Positions 48,334-57,061 of a stretch of 64,000 nt of DNA are shown piece by piece (the first letter of the stretch is position 1; each line of letters begins with the position of its first letter). The stretch comes from Tahibacter amnicola (GTDB lineage: Bacteria; Pseudomonadota; Gammaproteobacteria; Xanthomonadales; Rhodanobacteraceae): NCBI RefSeq assembly GCF_025398735.1, contig NZ_CP104694.1:2443001-2507000 (forward strand), in the 5' to 3' direction. The notes beneath the pieces are model-generated. The model ran no database searches, was not told the origin of the DNA, and was given only the letters and a program-made list of their open reading frames with translations. Position numbers and translations under genes: made by a program.

Positions 48334-48660
48334 TTATCCGCGGGCGGGATTGCGGATGTCGGCTTCGATCCGGAACAGATCAGGCTTGGGAATACCGTAG
48401 GGGAAGCACTGCGCCGTGACCTGGAAATCCGGCCCGTTCATCTTCATCAGATGGTCCACCAGCGGGCCCAGGTTCTCGGCCTTCACTTCAAAGTGGGCGC
48501 GGACCAGATCGATCGCCGGCTGGCCGTACTTCCACCACCACTTCACCTGGTAATCATCGCGGGCGAAGCCGATGGCCCGGGTGATGGCGTCGCGGTCGTG
48601 CGCTTCGACCGCGAACAGCTTTGCCGAGCCGCGCGCTTCGGGTTTCACAGGAGTATCCAT
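48334..48660 (-). CDS. small protein upstream of the radical SAM gene
   Basis: 108 residues, no signal peptide or membrane helix. It has a Trp-rich stretch DYQVKWWWKYGQPAI, a helical LGPLVDHLMKMNG, a lone Cys in VTAQCFPYGIPKPD and a charged C-terminus. I recognise no family. The ATG has a GAGAGGAA site seven bases upstream. Its place before a radical SAM enzyme makes it a candidate substrate, chaperone or leader-binding partner (inference). Confidence 0.7.
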   Translation of the reverse strand: MDTPVKPEARGSAKLFAVEAHDRDAITRAIGFARDDYQVKWWWKYGQPAIDLVRAHFEVKAENLGPLVDHLMKMNGPDFQVTAQCFPYGIPKPDLFRIEADIRNPARG

Positions 48661-49076
48661 AGACAGTTCCTCTCAGGGGTAAAACCGCAGATGTGGAGCG
48701 TCGGCAGCGTCAGCGTGGCACGGGTGGTGGTCGTGACTGCACCGGGGAGCCTGCGGATGGTCCGTTCTGTGCTCTCTCCCGCGTCCGGATTCCGCAGTTG
48801 CCGTGGCGCACGGGTACGCCCGTGTTACCGGCGCTGAGCTGCCGGAGTGGAAAGAGCAATTGATATGCCATCTGGATAAGTGGAATAAAGGTCACTCAGA
48901 TCAGGTGCTTGCGAGTGCTGGCCTTCCGCGCGGCGGGTGAGTGCAGACCCGCGCCGCTGCGCCGGGAAGGGTGTCGGCCGACCCGGCGCCTGCCGCGTGT
49001 TCGGATGGATCCTGCGCCGGCGTTCTCCAGACGTGAGCCTGCACGCCGCGGCCGAGCCCGCTTCGAGGAGGAACCT
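48661..49076. other. divergent region with an AT-rich promoter-like island
   Basis: About 416 bases between the 108-residue gene (minus) and the ankyrin gene (plus). Most is GC-rich without coding character. At 48858-48905 the sequence is locally AT-rich; TTGATA (48860-48865) and AATAAA (48884-48889) are 18 bases apart on the plus strand and could drive the ankyrin gene. No RNA fold was recognised. Confidence 0.3.
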
Positions 49077-49799
49077 GTGCGTCGACCTTCCCTGGTGGTG
49101 CCTGCTGGTGGCCGGAACACGGCGCGGGTTTCCGGTTTCCGCGTGGCGATGCGTCTTGCGATGCTGCTCGCGCTGGTGTCGGGTGTAGCAGGCGCGCTCC
49201 AGGGCGCATCGCGGCGCACGCCAGGTACCGAGGGCGCGCCGGCGATGCGTCGCGGCGAGACGATGGCGATCGTCAGCCGCGCCCGGCTGGCGCTGACGCC
49301 GGACAACCTGGTCGATCCCCTGCTGCGCGGCGATGTGACCATCGTCGAGGCACTGCTCTCGGCCGGCGTGGACGTGAAGGCACGCGCCAGCATGCTCCAG
49401 TCGCCCATGCAACTGGCCGTCAGCGCCTGTGCCAACCTGCGTGGCCAGGGGCAGAGGGGCGCCGCCAGCGCCCTGGCAATGATCGAGGTGCTGCTGCGTC
49501 ATGGCGCCGAGCTGGACCGGCCGGGACCGGGAGGGCTGACGGCATTGATGGTGGCCGCACAGCATTGCCCGGGAGCGGTCATCACGCGTCTGGTGCAGGC
49601 GGGCGCCGACACCTCGGTGCGCACAACCCAGGGTTACACAGCGCTCTCGCTGGCACTTTTCGCGGGCAATCACGACGCGGCTGAGGTGTTGCTGGCGGCC
49701 GGCGCACGCACTGGTGGCGTTGTGCTGACGCGCCTGATGGAGGGGCGTCCCGCCGATGCGCGAACGGCCGAGCTGATCCGGCGCGCCGGATTACCGTAG
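49077..49799 (+). CDS. exported ankyrin-repeat protein
   Basis: 240 residues from a GTG at 49077, chosen because GAGGAGG lies seven bases upstream; a later ATG at 49149 would also keep the hydrophobic signal. A signal or anchor segment (MRLAMLLALVSGVAGALQG) is followed by about four ankyrin units: VDPLLRGDVTIVEALLSAGV, MIEVLLRHGAELDRPGPGG, TALMVAAQH with ITRLVQAGADTS, and GYTALSLALFAGNHDAAEVL. It is probably periplasmic or surface-exposed and binds another protein; partner unknown. Confidence 0.78.
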   Translation: MRRPSLVVPAGGRNTARVSGFRVAMRLAMLLALVSGVAGALQGASRRTPGTEGAPAMRRGETMAIVSRARLALTPDNLVDPLLRGDVTIVEALLSAGVDVKARASMLQSPMQLAVSACANLRGQGQRGAASALAMIEVLLRHGAELDRPGPGGLTALMVAAQHCPGAVITRLVQAGADTSVRTTQGYTALSLALFAGNHDAAEVLLAAGARTGGVVLTRLMEGRPADARTAELIRRAGLP

Positions 49800-49803
49800 T
49801 ACC

Positions 49804-49829
49804 AAAAACCCGCCGACCCGATTGGCGGG
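49804..49829 (-). terminator. minus-strand terminator without an obvious gene
   Basis: On the minus strand CCCGCC (49824-49829) and GGCGGG (49809-49814) form a stem with a 9-base loop, followed by TTTTT (49804-49808). The only known gene ending near here runs the other way. The 49800-50111 interval otherwise shows no called gene. Confidence 0.5.
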
Positions 49830-50012
49830 CCGCGGCGCCGACGTGACCGCGTGGCACTGTTTTTGACAGTTCGTATCAATCGGATGCAGGCCGCATTCGA
49901 TGCACTCGCGCATAAGAGAAAAACCCTGAAATCTGCGTATTTGCGGCGTATTTTCCTCCGCCAGGCGTAGCGCCGGCGGCCGGAAAAGGGACTTGCGTAC
50001 TTCTTCACCGTG

Positions 50013-50040
50013 TTGACCCACCCCCTGTCACTCCTAGTAT
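50013..50040 (+). promoter_or_regulatory. promoter of the chemoreceptor-like gene
   Basis: TTGACC (50013-50018) and TAGTAT (50035-50040) are 16 bases apart. This would give a 5' leader of about 65 bases before the ATG at 50112. No riboswitch fold was recognised in the leader. Confidence 0.5.
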
Positions 50041-50111
50041 TTCTTCAACGCTCGCGCCGTCAGCCGCCCTTTTTGTGGCATGGATCGTCACGTCCGAAGA
50101 GGAAGTACGTC

Positions 50112-51203
50112 ATGCTCAAGAATTTGAAGATCTGGCAGAAGCTGCTACTGGCCAGCGTCGTGTTCCTGCCGCCGATGGGTTACTTGTTGTACGTCGGCGT
50201 CCAGGGTATCAACTACGACATCCGGTTCAGCCAGTGGGAAATCTACGGCGACCGTTACCAGCGACCGCTGGAACGGCTGCTCAAGACGATCTCCGAACAC
50301 GGATTCCTGACCCACCAGTACCTGGACAGCAAGTCCGATGATCTGAAAAAGGCACTGCGTGCGAAAGAAGCGGAAGTCGACGCCGCGTTCGTCGAGCTGC
50401 AGGCCATCGACAAGGAACTGGGCGAAGCACTGCAGTTCACGCAGGAAGGTCTGCTCAAGCGCAACCGCGTTCACACGCAAGTGAAGAATCTGCTGCCGGA
50501 ATGGACCGACCTCAAAGGCAAAGAGGACTCGATCACGGCGGCCGCGTCTCGCGAGAAGCATTTCCATCTCGCTGCGGACCTGCGCAGCATGATCACCCAC
50601 GCGGGCGACATGTCGAACCTGATTCTCGATCCGGACCTGGATACCTACTACATCATGGACGTGACGCTGCTGGCCTTGCCGCAGAGTCAGGACCGGCTCT
50701 CGTCCGTGCTGATGGACGGTTACGACATCCTCAAGGCCGGTGGTGAAATCTCGTCGCAGGACCGCACCAAGCTTGCCGTGTACGCGGCGATGCTCAAGGA
50801 GGCGGATCGCGAACGTGTCTTCACCAGCACCAACACGGCGCTCAACGAAGACAAGAATTTCTATGGCATTGTGCAGAGCTTCCACCTCGACATTCCGTTG
50901 GCGCTGGATGTCTACGGCGACAAGACCAAGTTTCTGATCGACATGCTCAACGACATTGCATTGTCGCCGAGCACGACGATCACGCCGGCGGAGTTTTCCA
51001 AGGCCGGTACGGCGGCGCACCAGGCCTCCTTCGAGTTCTGGGACAAGATGGTGGCCAGCAACGATGCGCTGATCACTGATCGTCTCAACGGTTTGCGCAA
51101 GCAGAGGCTGATGACCTACGCCATCGCCGGTGGTTCGCTGGTGCTGGCAATACTTCTGTTCGTTTTCATTACGCGGCGCGTGGCGCGCGACTCCGCCGCC
51201 TGA
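50112..51203 (+). CDS. chemoreceptor-like sensor protein lacking HAMP and signalling domains
   Basis: 363 residues. A first membrane helix (KLLLASVVFLPPMGYLLYVGV) starts near residue 10, then a 300-residue periplasmic helical region (SEHGFLTHQYL, LLKRNRVHTQVKNLLPEWTD, ILDPDLDTYYIMDVTLLAL), then a second helix (YAIAGGSLVLAILLFVFI) and a stop only 11 residues later, at RRVARDSAA. This is the layout of the sensory half of methyl-accepting chemotaxis proteins or histidine kinases, which then continue with HAMP. Here no HAMP, MA or kinase domain follows in any frame. The ATG has an AGAGGAAG site and a promoter upstream, so the truncated form is probably expressed. Confidence 0.75.
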   Translation: MLKNLKIWQKLLLASVVFLPPMGYLLYVGVQGINYDIRFSQWEIYGDRYQRPLERLLKTISEHGFLTHQYLDSKSDDLKKALRAKEAEVDAAFVELQAIDKELGEALQFTQEGLLKRNRVHTQVKNLLPEWTDLKGKEDSITAAASREKHFHLAADLRSMITHAGDMSNLILDPDLDTYYIMDVTLLALPQSQDRLSSVLMDGYDILKAGGEISSQDRTKLAVYAAMLKEADRERVFTSTNTALNEDKNFYGIVQSFHLDIPLALDVYGDKTKFLIDMLNDIALSPSTTITPAEFSKAGTAAHQASFEFWDKMVASNDALITDRLNGLRKQRLMTYAIAGGSLVLAILLFVFITRRVARDSAA

Positions 51204-51220
51204 CGCCTGTCTGCCCGGCT

Positions 51221-51256
51221 CGAAGCCGCCGGAAGGGCATGCTTCCGGCGGCTTCG
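51221..51256. terminator. 15-bp perfect hairpin between convergent genes
   Basis: CGAAGCCGCCGGAAG and CTTCCGGCGGCTTCG pair perfectly with a 6-base loop GGCATG, between the receptor-like gene and the DUF1501 gene. There is no T run on either side. Confidence 0.55.
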
Positions 51257-51261
51257 CCACA

Positions 51262-52638
51262 TCAGGACAGGAAACCCAGGTCTGCCGTGGCAAATCGGCC
51301 AAGGTTCGGAAAAATGTCGCTGATGCCGCTGTTGTTCACGCCGAACCACCGCGCAATCGTCGCGGCATACTGGTCCACTGCCAGCGTGGGAATGATCTGT
51401 CCGTAGCCGGTATCGTCCGGATTGTTGGTGGATGCCAGACTGGGCATGCGTCCGTAGAACCGGCGGCCGCGCACCGCGCCACCGACGACGAAGTGATGGC
51501 CACCCCAGCCGTGGTCGGTGCCGTCACCGTTGATCGAGGTACTGCGGCCAAACTCCGAGGTGGTGTAGGCGGTGACGCTATTCTGTACGCCCATGGCGAC
51601 CGTCGCGTCGTAGAACGCCTTGAGGCTGCGGGACAGGTCCTCGAGGATCGGCGCGTGCGCGGTGAGCTGGCCGTTGTGGTGATCAAGGCCCGGCAAGGCC
51701 ACGAAGAACACCTGACGGCGCATATTGAGCGTGTTGCGCGCGCTGATCAGTCGCGCCACCATTTTCAGCTGCAGGCCCAGTTCCGAGGTCGGGAACGCCG
51801 GGAAGTCAGTCGCTGCCTGCAGCCCGCTATTGATCAACGCGTAATTGCTCATCGAGCGACGCATGGCGTTGGTGAATGCGCGTTCGAACACATGGTGCTG
51901 CGGCGCCTCGGTGGCGAGTGCGTTGAACACGGCGTTGGCAGTGGCGCTTTCCCGCTCCTCGTACTCCAGCGGTTTGACGCCCTGGTGGCTCATCACGTAC
52001 TGCGGTACGTTGTCGCCGCGCTGGAACTGGTTATCGCCGAACAGCGAAATGGACATGGTCAGCTGCTGGTTCGGATTGCCCGGATGCAGCAGGTCGGCAA
52101 TGCGTCCGCCCCAGCCATTGGCTTTCACGTCGTCGACGCGCGATGTCTGCCAGAAGGTCGTCTGTTCGCCATGCGAGAACAGCTGCAGCGGCGATGGCAC
52201 CGTGCCTGCCTGGTACTGGGCGGCGGTGATCGGGTACTGCAGCGTGCCCACGTTGGCAATGACGGCGGCATGGCCCGCATTGAACAGGTCTGCCAGCTCC
52301 GGCATGTTTTCGTGAAGCCCATAGTGCGCGCCGTCACCGGGTAGTCCGTCATTGAGCGGCGACAGCGCACGCAGTCGCTCCCGATCGATTGCCAGGCCGC
52401 GGCGGGTCGCCTGATACGTGCTGTAGTGCGGCGGGTCGCTCGGAACGATCATGTTGAACGAATCGTTTCCGCCGTACAGGAAGATGCACACGAGGGCGCG
52501 GTAGTCGGGAAAGCTGCCCAGTTGCGCGGCCGCTGCCGATTCGATCAGGCGCAGTCCACCGAAAGCGCTGTAGATCGAGGCGCCGCCGATTGCGGAATGG
52601 ATGCAGCGGCGCAGGAATTCGCGACGATTGACAGTCAT
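51262..52638 (-). CDS. DUF1501 family exported protein
   Basis: 458 residues. A twin-arginine signal (RREFLRRCIHSAIGGASIYS) heads the protein, typical for DUF1501. The family has an alkaline-phosphatase-like fold: ALVCIFLYGGNDSFNMIVP near the N-terminus, HGEQTTFWQTSRVDDVKANG in the middle and TTSEFGRSTSINGDGTDHGW, GGHHFVVGGAVRG near the C-terminus. The function is unknown; pairs with DUF1800 are widespread and thought to act together in the periplasm. It follows the DUF1800 gene by 10 bases. Confidence 0.9.
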   Translation of the reverse strand: MTVNRREFLRRCIHSAIGGASIYSAFGGLRLIESAAAAQLGSFPDYRALVCIFLYGGNDSFNMIVPSDPPHYSTYQATRRGLAIDRERLRALSPLNDGLPGDGAHYGLHENMPELADLFNAGHAAVIANVGTLQYPITAAQYQAGTVPSPLQLFSHGEQTTFWQTSRVDDVKANGWGGRIADLLHPGNPNQQLTMSISLFGDNQFQRGDNVPQYVMSHQGVKPLEYEERESATANAVFNALATEAPQHHVFERAFTNAMRRSMSNYALINSGLQAATDFPAFPTSELGLQLKMVARLISARNTLNMRRQVFFVALPGLDHHNGQLTAHAPILEDLSRSLKAFYDATVAMGVQNSVTAYTTSEFGRSTSINGDGTDHGWGGHHFVVGGAVRGRRFYGRMPSLASTNNPDDTGYGQIIPTLAVDQYAATIARWFGVNNSGISDIFPNLGRFATADLGFLS

Positions 52639-52648
52639 GGTCGGCCAC

Positions 52649-54424
52649 TCACTTCTGGATCGAATATTCGGAGGAGGTCAGCAGCAGGTAGAGCGCATGC
52701 TGCACGCGATGGCGACCGCCGTCGCTGTTGGGCAGGGTCGTCAGGAAGTTCACCAGCGTGTCGCGCATGAACGGCGACATCTGCCCCGACATGAAGAGCA
52801 GGTTCAGTCGTTCCACCAGCGCCGCGGGCGTGGCGGCCAGGCTGTTGAGGGTCGTGTAGTCGAGCAGTGGTTGCCCGGGTTCCAGTGCGTAGGTGTAATC
52901 GCTGCCGAGGTAGTAGTAGAAGATGCGCCAATACAGGTGGTTGGGTGCCGAGATCAGCCGGTTGTCGGTGGCAATCTGGAATTCGGGGCTGACCAGCCCC
53001 AGCGCCTTGATTTCGCCCGGTTGCTGAAAGTCGGGCCGGAAAAAGTTGAAAACGGTCGGCGAGCGCAACGGACCCTGGCCATACTCCTGGAACGGGTCAT
53101 AGAGCATATAGGCGCGACGGTTGTCCGAGCGCACGCCCACCGTGCGGAAGAGTTGCACCAGCTTGAGAAAGGGTTCGCGCAGCTTGCCGTAGCGGTCCGA
53201 CGGATTGAGATGCCCGTAGCGCGCCTCAACGTCGAGCAGGATCGCCTTGACCACGGCCTTGAGGTCGCCGCGCACGCCCTGCCCGTTGTTGTTGAACACG
53301 TTGGCGACGCGTTGCACGTAGGCCGGTGACGGATTGCTCGTGACCAACCGCTGGATCAGCTGCTTTCCGATGAAGGGCCCGACGTTGGGATGATTGGCGA
53401 TGTTGTCCAGCGCCGCGGCCAGCTCCTGCTGCGCGGTGCCTCCGTGCAGGAGGCGGCCGCCCGGCAAGGTCACGCCAGGGTAGGTGAGGAGTTGTTTGTC
53501 TGTCGTGTTGTCATGGCGGTCCTCGATGGCATGCATCGGCGTGCGCCAGGCCGGATCGTTGGGCGGGTAGTAGCTGCATTCCTCGTTGGGATCGCAGGGC
53601 GCGTAGGTCCATCCGGTGAACACGTGTGCGAAGCCGCGTACGACGATCTGGCCATAGGTGGGAACGGGCTGGCCGTTCTGCATGACGGGTGTGCCGTCGG
53701 GATTGAGCTGGTACAGGCCGATCGAAAACAGCTGGAGAATCTCGCGCGCGAAATTCTCATCCGGCCGCGTATTGGCTTCCGGATCGGGCTTGCGGTTGCC
53801 GAGCATCGACAGGTAGACACCCATCGCAGGGTGCAGCGTGACGTCCTGCAGCAATGTGCGGTAGTTGCCGAATGCATTCCGCACCAGCATGTCGTAGTAG
53901 GTGCCGGTGGCCCAGGCTTCGACGTCGAGCGCCGAGGCGTTGTCGGAAACCACGAAGATCTCCGACAGCGCCAACGCAACGCGTTGGCGCAGAAAGTCCG
54001 AATGCACCCGGGGGAGGTTGCTCGGATCGACCAGGCCGATGCTGTTGATCAGCCACGTTTCCAGACGCGTGTACTGATAGACGCTGCCGACGCCCTCATT
54101 GGCGGCTACCCAGTCGAGGAACGGCTCTTCATAGGACGGCTGCGCGGCGAACTGCTCGTCGAGCCAGGCGTTGTAGCCGATCTGGCGCAGGCGTTGAATG
54201 TCCGCGAGCGTGGCGCCGAATGTAGCCTGGGTGAGAAAGCGCGCGGCCTCCGCATCCGTGTGAGGGCCTGACGCTATGGATTCGAAACCCTGGCGCAGCA
54301 ACCCGTCCGGACGATGATCCGTGCTCTGGGCAAACGCCGGTTGTGCCGCGGCGGCGAGAATGCCAGCGTGCAGGCATGCTCCGGAAAGACGCTTCAGCGT
54401 GCGCCATGCAACAGTGAACACCAT
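52649..54424 (-). CDS. DUF1800 family exported protein
   Basis: 591 residues from the ATG at 54424 (GGGGGCAA site; an in-frame extension to 54451 is possible). A signal peptide ends AAAAQPAFAQ. Family features are AARFLTQATFGATLADIQRL, ATGTYYDMLVRNAFGNYRTL, PDENFAREILQLFSIGLYQL and FNFFRPDFQQPGEIKALGLV. The function is unknown. Just after the signal peptide is DGLLRQGFES, which resembles the IFRxGF motif found at the C-termini of other secreted proteins here. It is the first gene of a two-gene operon with DUF1501. Confidence 0.9.
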   Translation of the reverse strand: MVFTVAWRTLKRLSGACLHAGILAAAAQPAFAQSTDHRPDGLLRQGFESIASGPHTDAEAARFLTQATFGATLADIQRLRQIGYNAWLDEQFAAQPSYEEPFLDWVAANEGVGSVYQYTRLETWLINSIGLVDPSNLPRVHSDFLRQRVALALSEIFVVSDNASALDVEAWATGTYYDMLVRNAFGNYRTLLQDVTLHPAMGVYLSMLGNRKPDPEANTRPDENFAREILQLFSIGLYQLNPDGTPVMQNGQPVPTYGQIVVRGFAHVFTGWTYAPCDPNEECSYYPPNDPAWRTPMHAIEDRHDNTTDKQLLTYPGVTLPGGRLLHGGTAQQELAAALDNIANHPNVGPFIGKQLIQRLVTSNPSPAYVQRVANVFNNNGQGVRGDLKAVVKAILLDVEARYGHLNPSDRYGKLREPFLKLVQLFRTVGVRSDNRRAYMLYDPFQEYGQGPLRSPTVFNFFRPDFQQPGEIKALGLVSPEFQIATDNRLISAPNHLYWRIFYYYLGSDYTYALEPGQPLLDYTTLNSLAATPAALVERLNLLFMSGQMSPFMRDTLVNFLTTLPNSDGGRHRVQHALYLLLTSSEYSIQK

Positions 54425-54785
54425 GATTGCCCCCGACTCGAAAGTGCGCAAAGCCTAGTGAGCCATTCTGGCAAGAAGGGTGAAGCGCGCCACGATTTTC
54501 GGGCGCGTGACGCGGCATTTGAACGGCTTGGGGGAAGTGGTCCACACCAAAGCGCCGCAAAGCCTGTTAATGATCCTTGTATGCGTGTTTTGGGGGCCAT
54601 TTAGAGTCTGGCCGCGGCATTCGGGCGCGCAAAGTGGTCCAGCGGGTGTTCCGGCAGGGCGGCAATATGATCCTTGCCCGAAAATGGGGGAGGTGCTGGG
54701 GCCCGTCGGGTACGGCGCGTCCAAGTCCACGCACCACGGTGGTGTAATAGAAGAGAAGTGTATTAGTGCGTGACGGGAGCGTCTT
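54425..54785. other. intergenic region between the DUF1800 and LysR genes
   Basis: About 361 bases. It holds the promoter of the DUF1800 operon (minus) and the 3' end of the LysR gene. AT-rich patches occur at 54560-54604 and 54740-54770, but I see no clear promoter pair, hairpin or coding frame. Confidence 0.4.
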
Positions 54786-55694
54786 CTACGGAACCGATGC
54801 GGCGTTCAGCTCGTCACGGCGCGCGCGAAACTCATCAATGAGCAGCCGCAGCGGTGGAGACAGGCGGCGGTCGGTGTAGACCAGGCTGAGCGGAACCGTT
54901 TCGCCCGCCCAGTCGGGCAGGATCCGCTGCAGCCGGCCGGCGCCGATGTCAGCCGCGACGTCCGCCCAGATGCGATAGATCACGCCGTGGCCTTCGATGG
55001 CCCAGCGGCGCACCATTTCCGCGTCGTTGAAGATCCAGCGCGGATCCACCTCCACGTCCACCGATTCGCCGTCCTGTTCGAATCGCCAGCGATCCGCGGG
55101 TCGCTGATGGACCATGTAGCAAATGGCCGCATGGTCGCGCAGTGCGTGTGGATTGGGCGGAGTGCCATGGCGCAGCAGGTAAGCGGGTGCGGCGCAGGCC
55201 ACGCGTGTCAGTGTCGCCAGCGGCAACGCGATCAAACTGGAATCGCTGAGCTTTCCGTAGCGCAGGGCCACGTCGACCGGCGAGGAGAAGAAGTCGGCCA
55301 CCGCGTCGTCGAAGGTCACCTGGAAGCGCAATCGGGGATGGCGTTCGGAAAATGGCAACAGCCAGCTCATCAGGCGGTTGCGGCCCAGGTCAGCGGGTGC
55401 ACTGATCCGCAACGTACCCTCGACCTGCGTGCTGTCCGCTGCCAGCGCCAGGCGCCCTTCGCCCAGGGCCTGCAGCGCCGCACGGGCATGTGGCAGGTAG
55501 TCCTCACCTTGCTGGGTCAACCGCAGCTGCCGGGTGCTGCGCAAAATGAGCTGGGTGCCCAGGGATGCTTCGAGTCGCTTGAGCGCTGCGCTGGCTGCTG
55601 CCGGCGTGATGCCGAGCGCGCGCGCGGCGCCGGCAAGACGGCCGCTGTCGGCGCTGGCGACGAACACGCGGATGTCGCTGAGAGTCTCGTTCAT
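54786..55694 (-). CDS. LysR-family transcriptional regulator
   Basis: 302 residues. The helix-turn-helix segment is AGAARALGITPAAASAALKR followed by LGTQLILRSTRQLRLTQQG, typical LysR. The effector-binding domain follows (LRISAPADLGRNRLMSWLLP and PLSLVYTDRRLSPPLRLLID). The ATG at 55694 is used; an upstream TTG is less likely. It diverges from an MFS gene across about 77 bases, so it probably controls that transporter. The effector is unknown. Confidence 0.93.
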   Translation of the reverse strand: MNETLSDIRVFVASADSGRLAGAARALGITPAAASAALKRLEASLGTQLILRSTRQLRLTQQGEDYLPHARAALQALGEGRLALAADSTQVEGTLRISAPADLGRNRLMSWLLPFSERHPRLRFQVTFDDAVADFFSSPVDVALRYGKLSDSSLIALPLATLTRVACAAPAYLLRHGTPPNPHALRDHAAICYMVHQRPADRWRFEQDGESVDVEVDPRWIFNDAEMVRRWAIEGHGVIYRIWADVAADIGAGRLQRILPDWAGETVPLSLVYTDRRLSPPLRLLIDEFRARRDELNAASVP

Positions 55695-55771
55695 TATCAA
55701 CCGTTGTTTGATTCTGTGTCTGGCGCCGCGCGACTGTCGGGGCTGGCCCCCACCTCGCTACTCTGCCGAGT

Positions 55772-57061
55772 GTGTCGACTTTGGCCCCCAAGAGTACGCC
55801 CGTGCGCACCGACGTTTCCTCCGACGGCCAGCCGGCCAGCCCGTGGACCCGCACCGTCATCCTGGCCGTTGCCTGCGGCGCACTGATCGTGACGATCAGC
55901 ATGGGTGTACGCCAGAGCTTCGGATTGTTCATGCAACCGATCGGGCGCGACTTCGGCATGGGGCGCGAATCGTTTGCGCTGGCCGTGGCGGTGCAGAACC
56001 TGCTGTTTGGCCTGGTACAGCCGTTCATCGGTGCGCTGAGCGACCGGTGGGGCGCACGGTGCGTGCTGGTCGTGGGAGCGGTGGTATACGCGGCGGGTCT
56101 CGTGCTCGCTGCCTTCGCGCAGGCGCCCGCGACCATCATGGCTGCGCTGGGCATCATGGTAGGCCTTGCGCTGAGTGCGACGACCTTCGTTGTCGTGCTG
56201 GGAGCGGTCGGGCGCCTGGTGAGCCCCGCTCATCGCAGCACGGCTTTTGGCCTGGTCACGGCCGGCGGGTCCTTCGGGCAGTTTGCCGTCGTGCCGATCG
56301 CACAGCAGTGGATCTCCGGACTGGGCTGGCGCGACGCGCTGGTCGGTCTGGCCGCACTGTTCCTTGTGCTGATCATCGCCGCATGGGGGCTGGCCAGGCC
56401 GCAGTCCGCCGCGAACGGTTCGACTGCGGGTGACGGTGAACCGCTGGCGCGGGCGCTGGCCGGTGCTTTTCGCAGTCCGCACTACGGGCTGCTCAACCTC
56501 GGCTTTTTCGTCTGCGGTTTCCATATCGCGTTTGTGGGCACGCATTTTCCCGCCTACCTGGTCGACCAGGGCCTGCCCGCCTGGGTCGGTGCCTATGCCC
56601 TGGCCCTGGTGGGTCTGTTCAACATCGCCGGATCGTACCTGTTTGGCGTGTGGGGTGGCCGGCAGTCGCGTCCGCGCCTGCTGAGTGCCCTGTATGCCGG
56701 GCGGGCACTGATGATCGCCGTGTTCCTGGTGGCGCCGCTCAGCCCGTCCTCGGCCCTGGTCTTTGCCGCCGCGTTCGGGTTCCTCTGGCTGGGCACGGTT
56801 CCCCTCACCAGCGGTGCGGTCGCGAACATGTTCGGGCTGACGCACCTGTCCACGCTCTATGGCATCGTGTTCCTGAGCCACCAGATCGGCAGCTTTCTGG
56901 GGGCCTGGTCGGCCGGCCGCTGGTTTGATATTACGGGCAACTACCAGCCGATCTGGATCGCCAGCATCGTGCTGGGCCTTGCCGCGGCAGTGGTGAGTTT
57001 CTTCACCGACGACCGGCATGTGCCGCGCGCGGTGATGGCTGTTCGCGGCGCGCCCGCATGA
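55772..57061 (+). CDS. MFS transporter divergent from a LysR regulator
   Basis: 429 residues with about 12 membrane helices. The N-terminal helix IVTISMGVRQSFGLFMQPIG and the loop motif GALSDRWGARCVLVVGAVVY resemble the monocarboxylate/oxalate-formate antiporter branch of MFS. GSYLFGVWGGRQSRPRLLSA is the loop-8 repeat. A GTG at 55772 is used; a GTG at 55802 is a possible start. The last codon overlaps the start of a 39-residue gene by ATGA. The substrate is unknown but is probably linked to the LysR effector. Confidence 0.88.
   Translation: MSTLAPKSTPVRTDVSSDGQPASPWTRTVILAVACGALIVTISMGVRQSFGLFMQPIGRDFGMGRESFALAVAVQNLLFGLVQPFIGALSDRWGARCVLVVGAVVYAAGLVLAAFAQAPATIMAALGIMVGLALSATTFVVVLGAVGRLVSPAHRSTAFGLVTAGGSFGQFAVVPIAQQWISGLGWRDALVGLAALFLVLIIAAWGLARPQSAANGSTAGDGEPLARALAGAFRSPHYGLLNLGFFVCGFHIAFVGTHFPAYLVDQGLPAWVGAYALALVGLFNIAGSYLFGVWGGRQSRPRLLSALYAGRALMIAVFLVAPLSPSSALVFAAAFGFLWLGTVPLTSGAVANMFGLTHLSTLYGIVFLSHQIGSFLGAWSAGRWFDITGNYQPIWIASIVLGLAAAVVSFFTDDRHVPRAVMAVRGAPA

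Noticed and set aside
50013-50111. c-di-GMP riboswitch before the receptor-like gene
   Set aside because: The leader is short and lacks the conserved GEMM sequence blocks.
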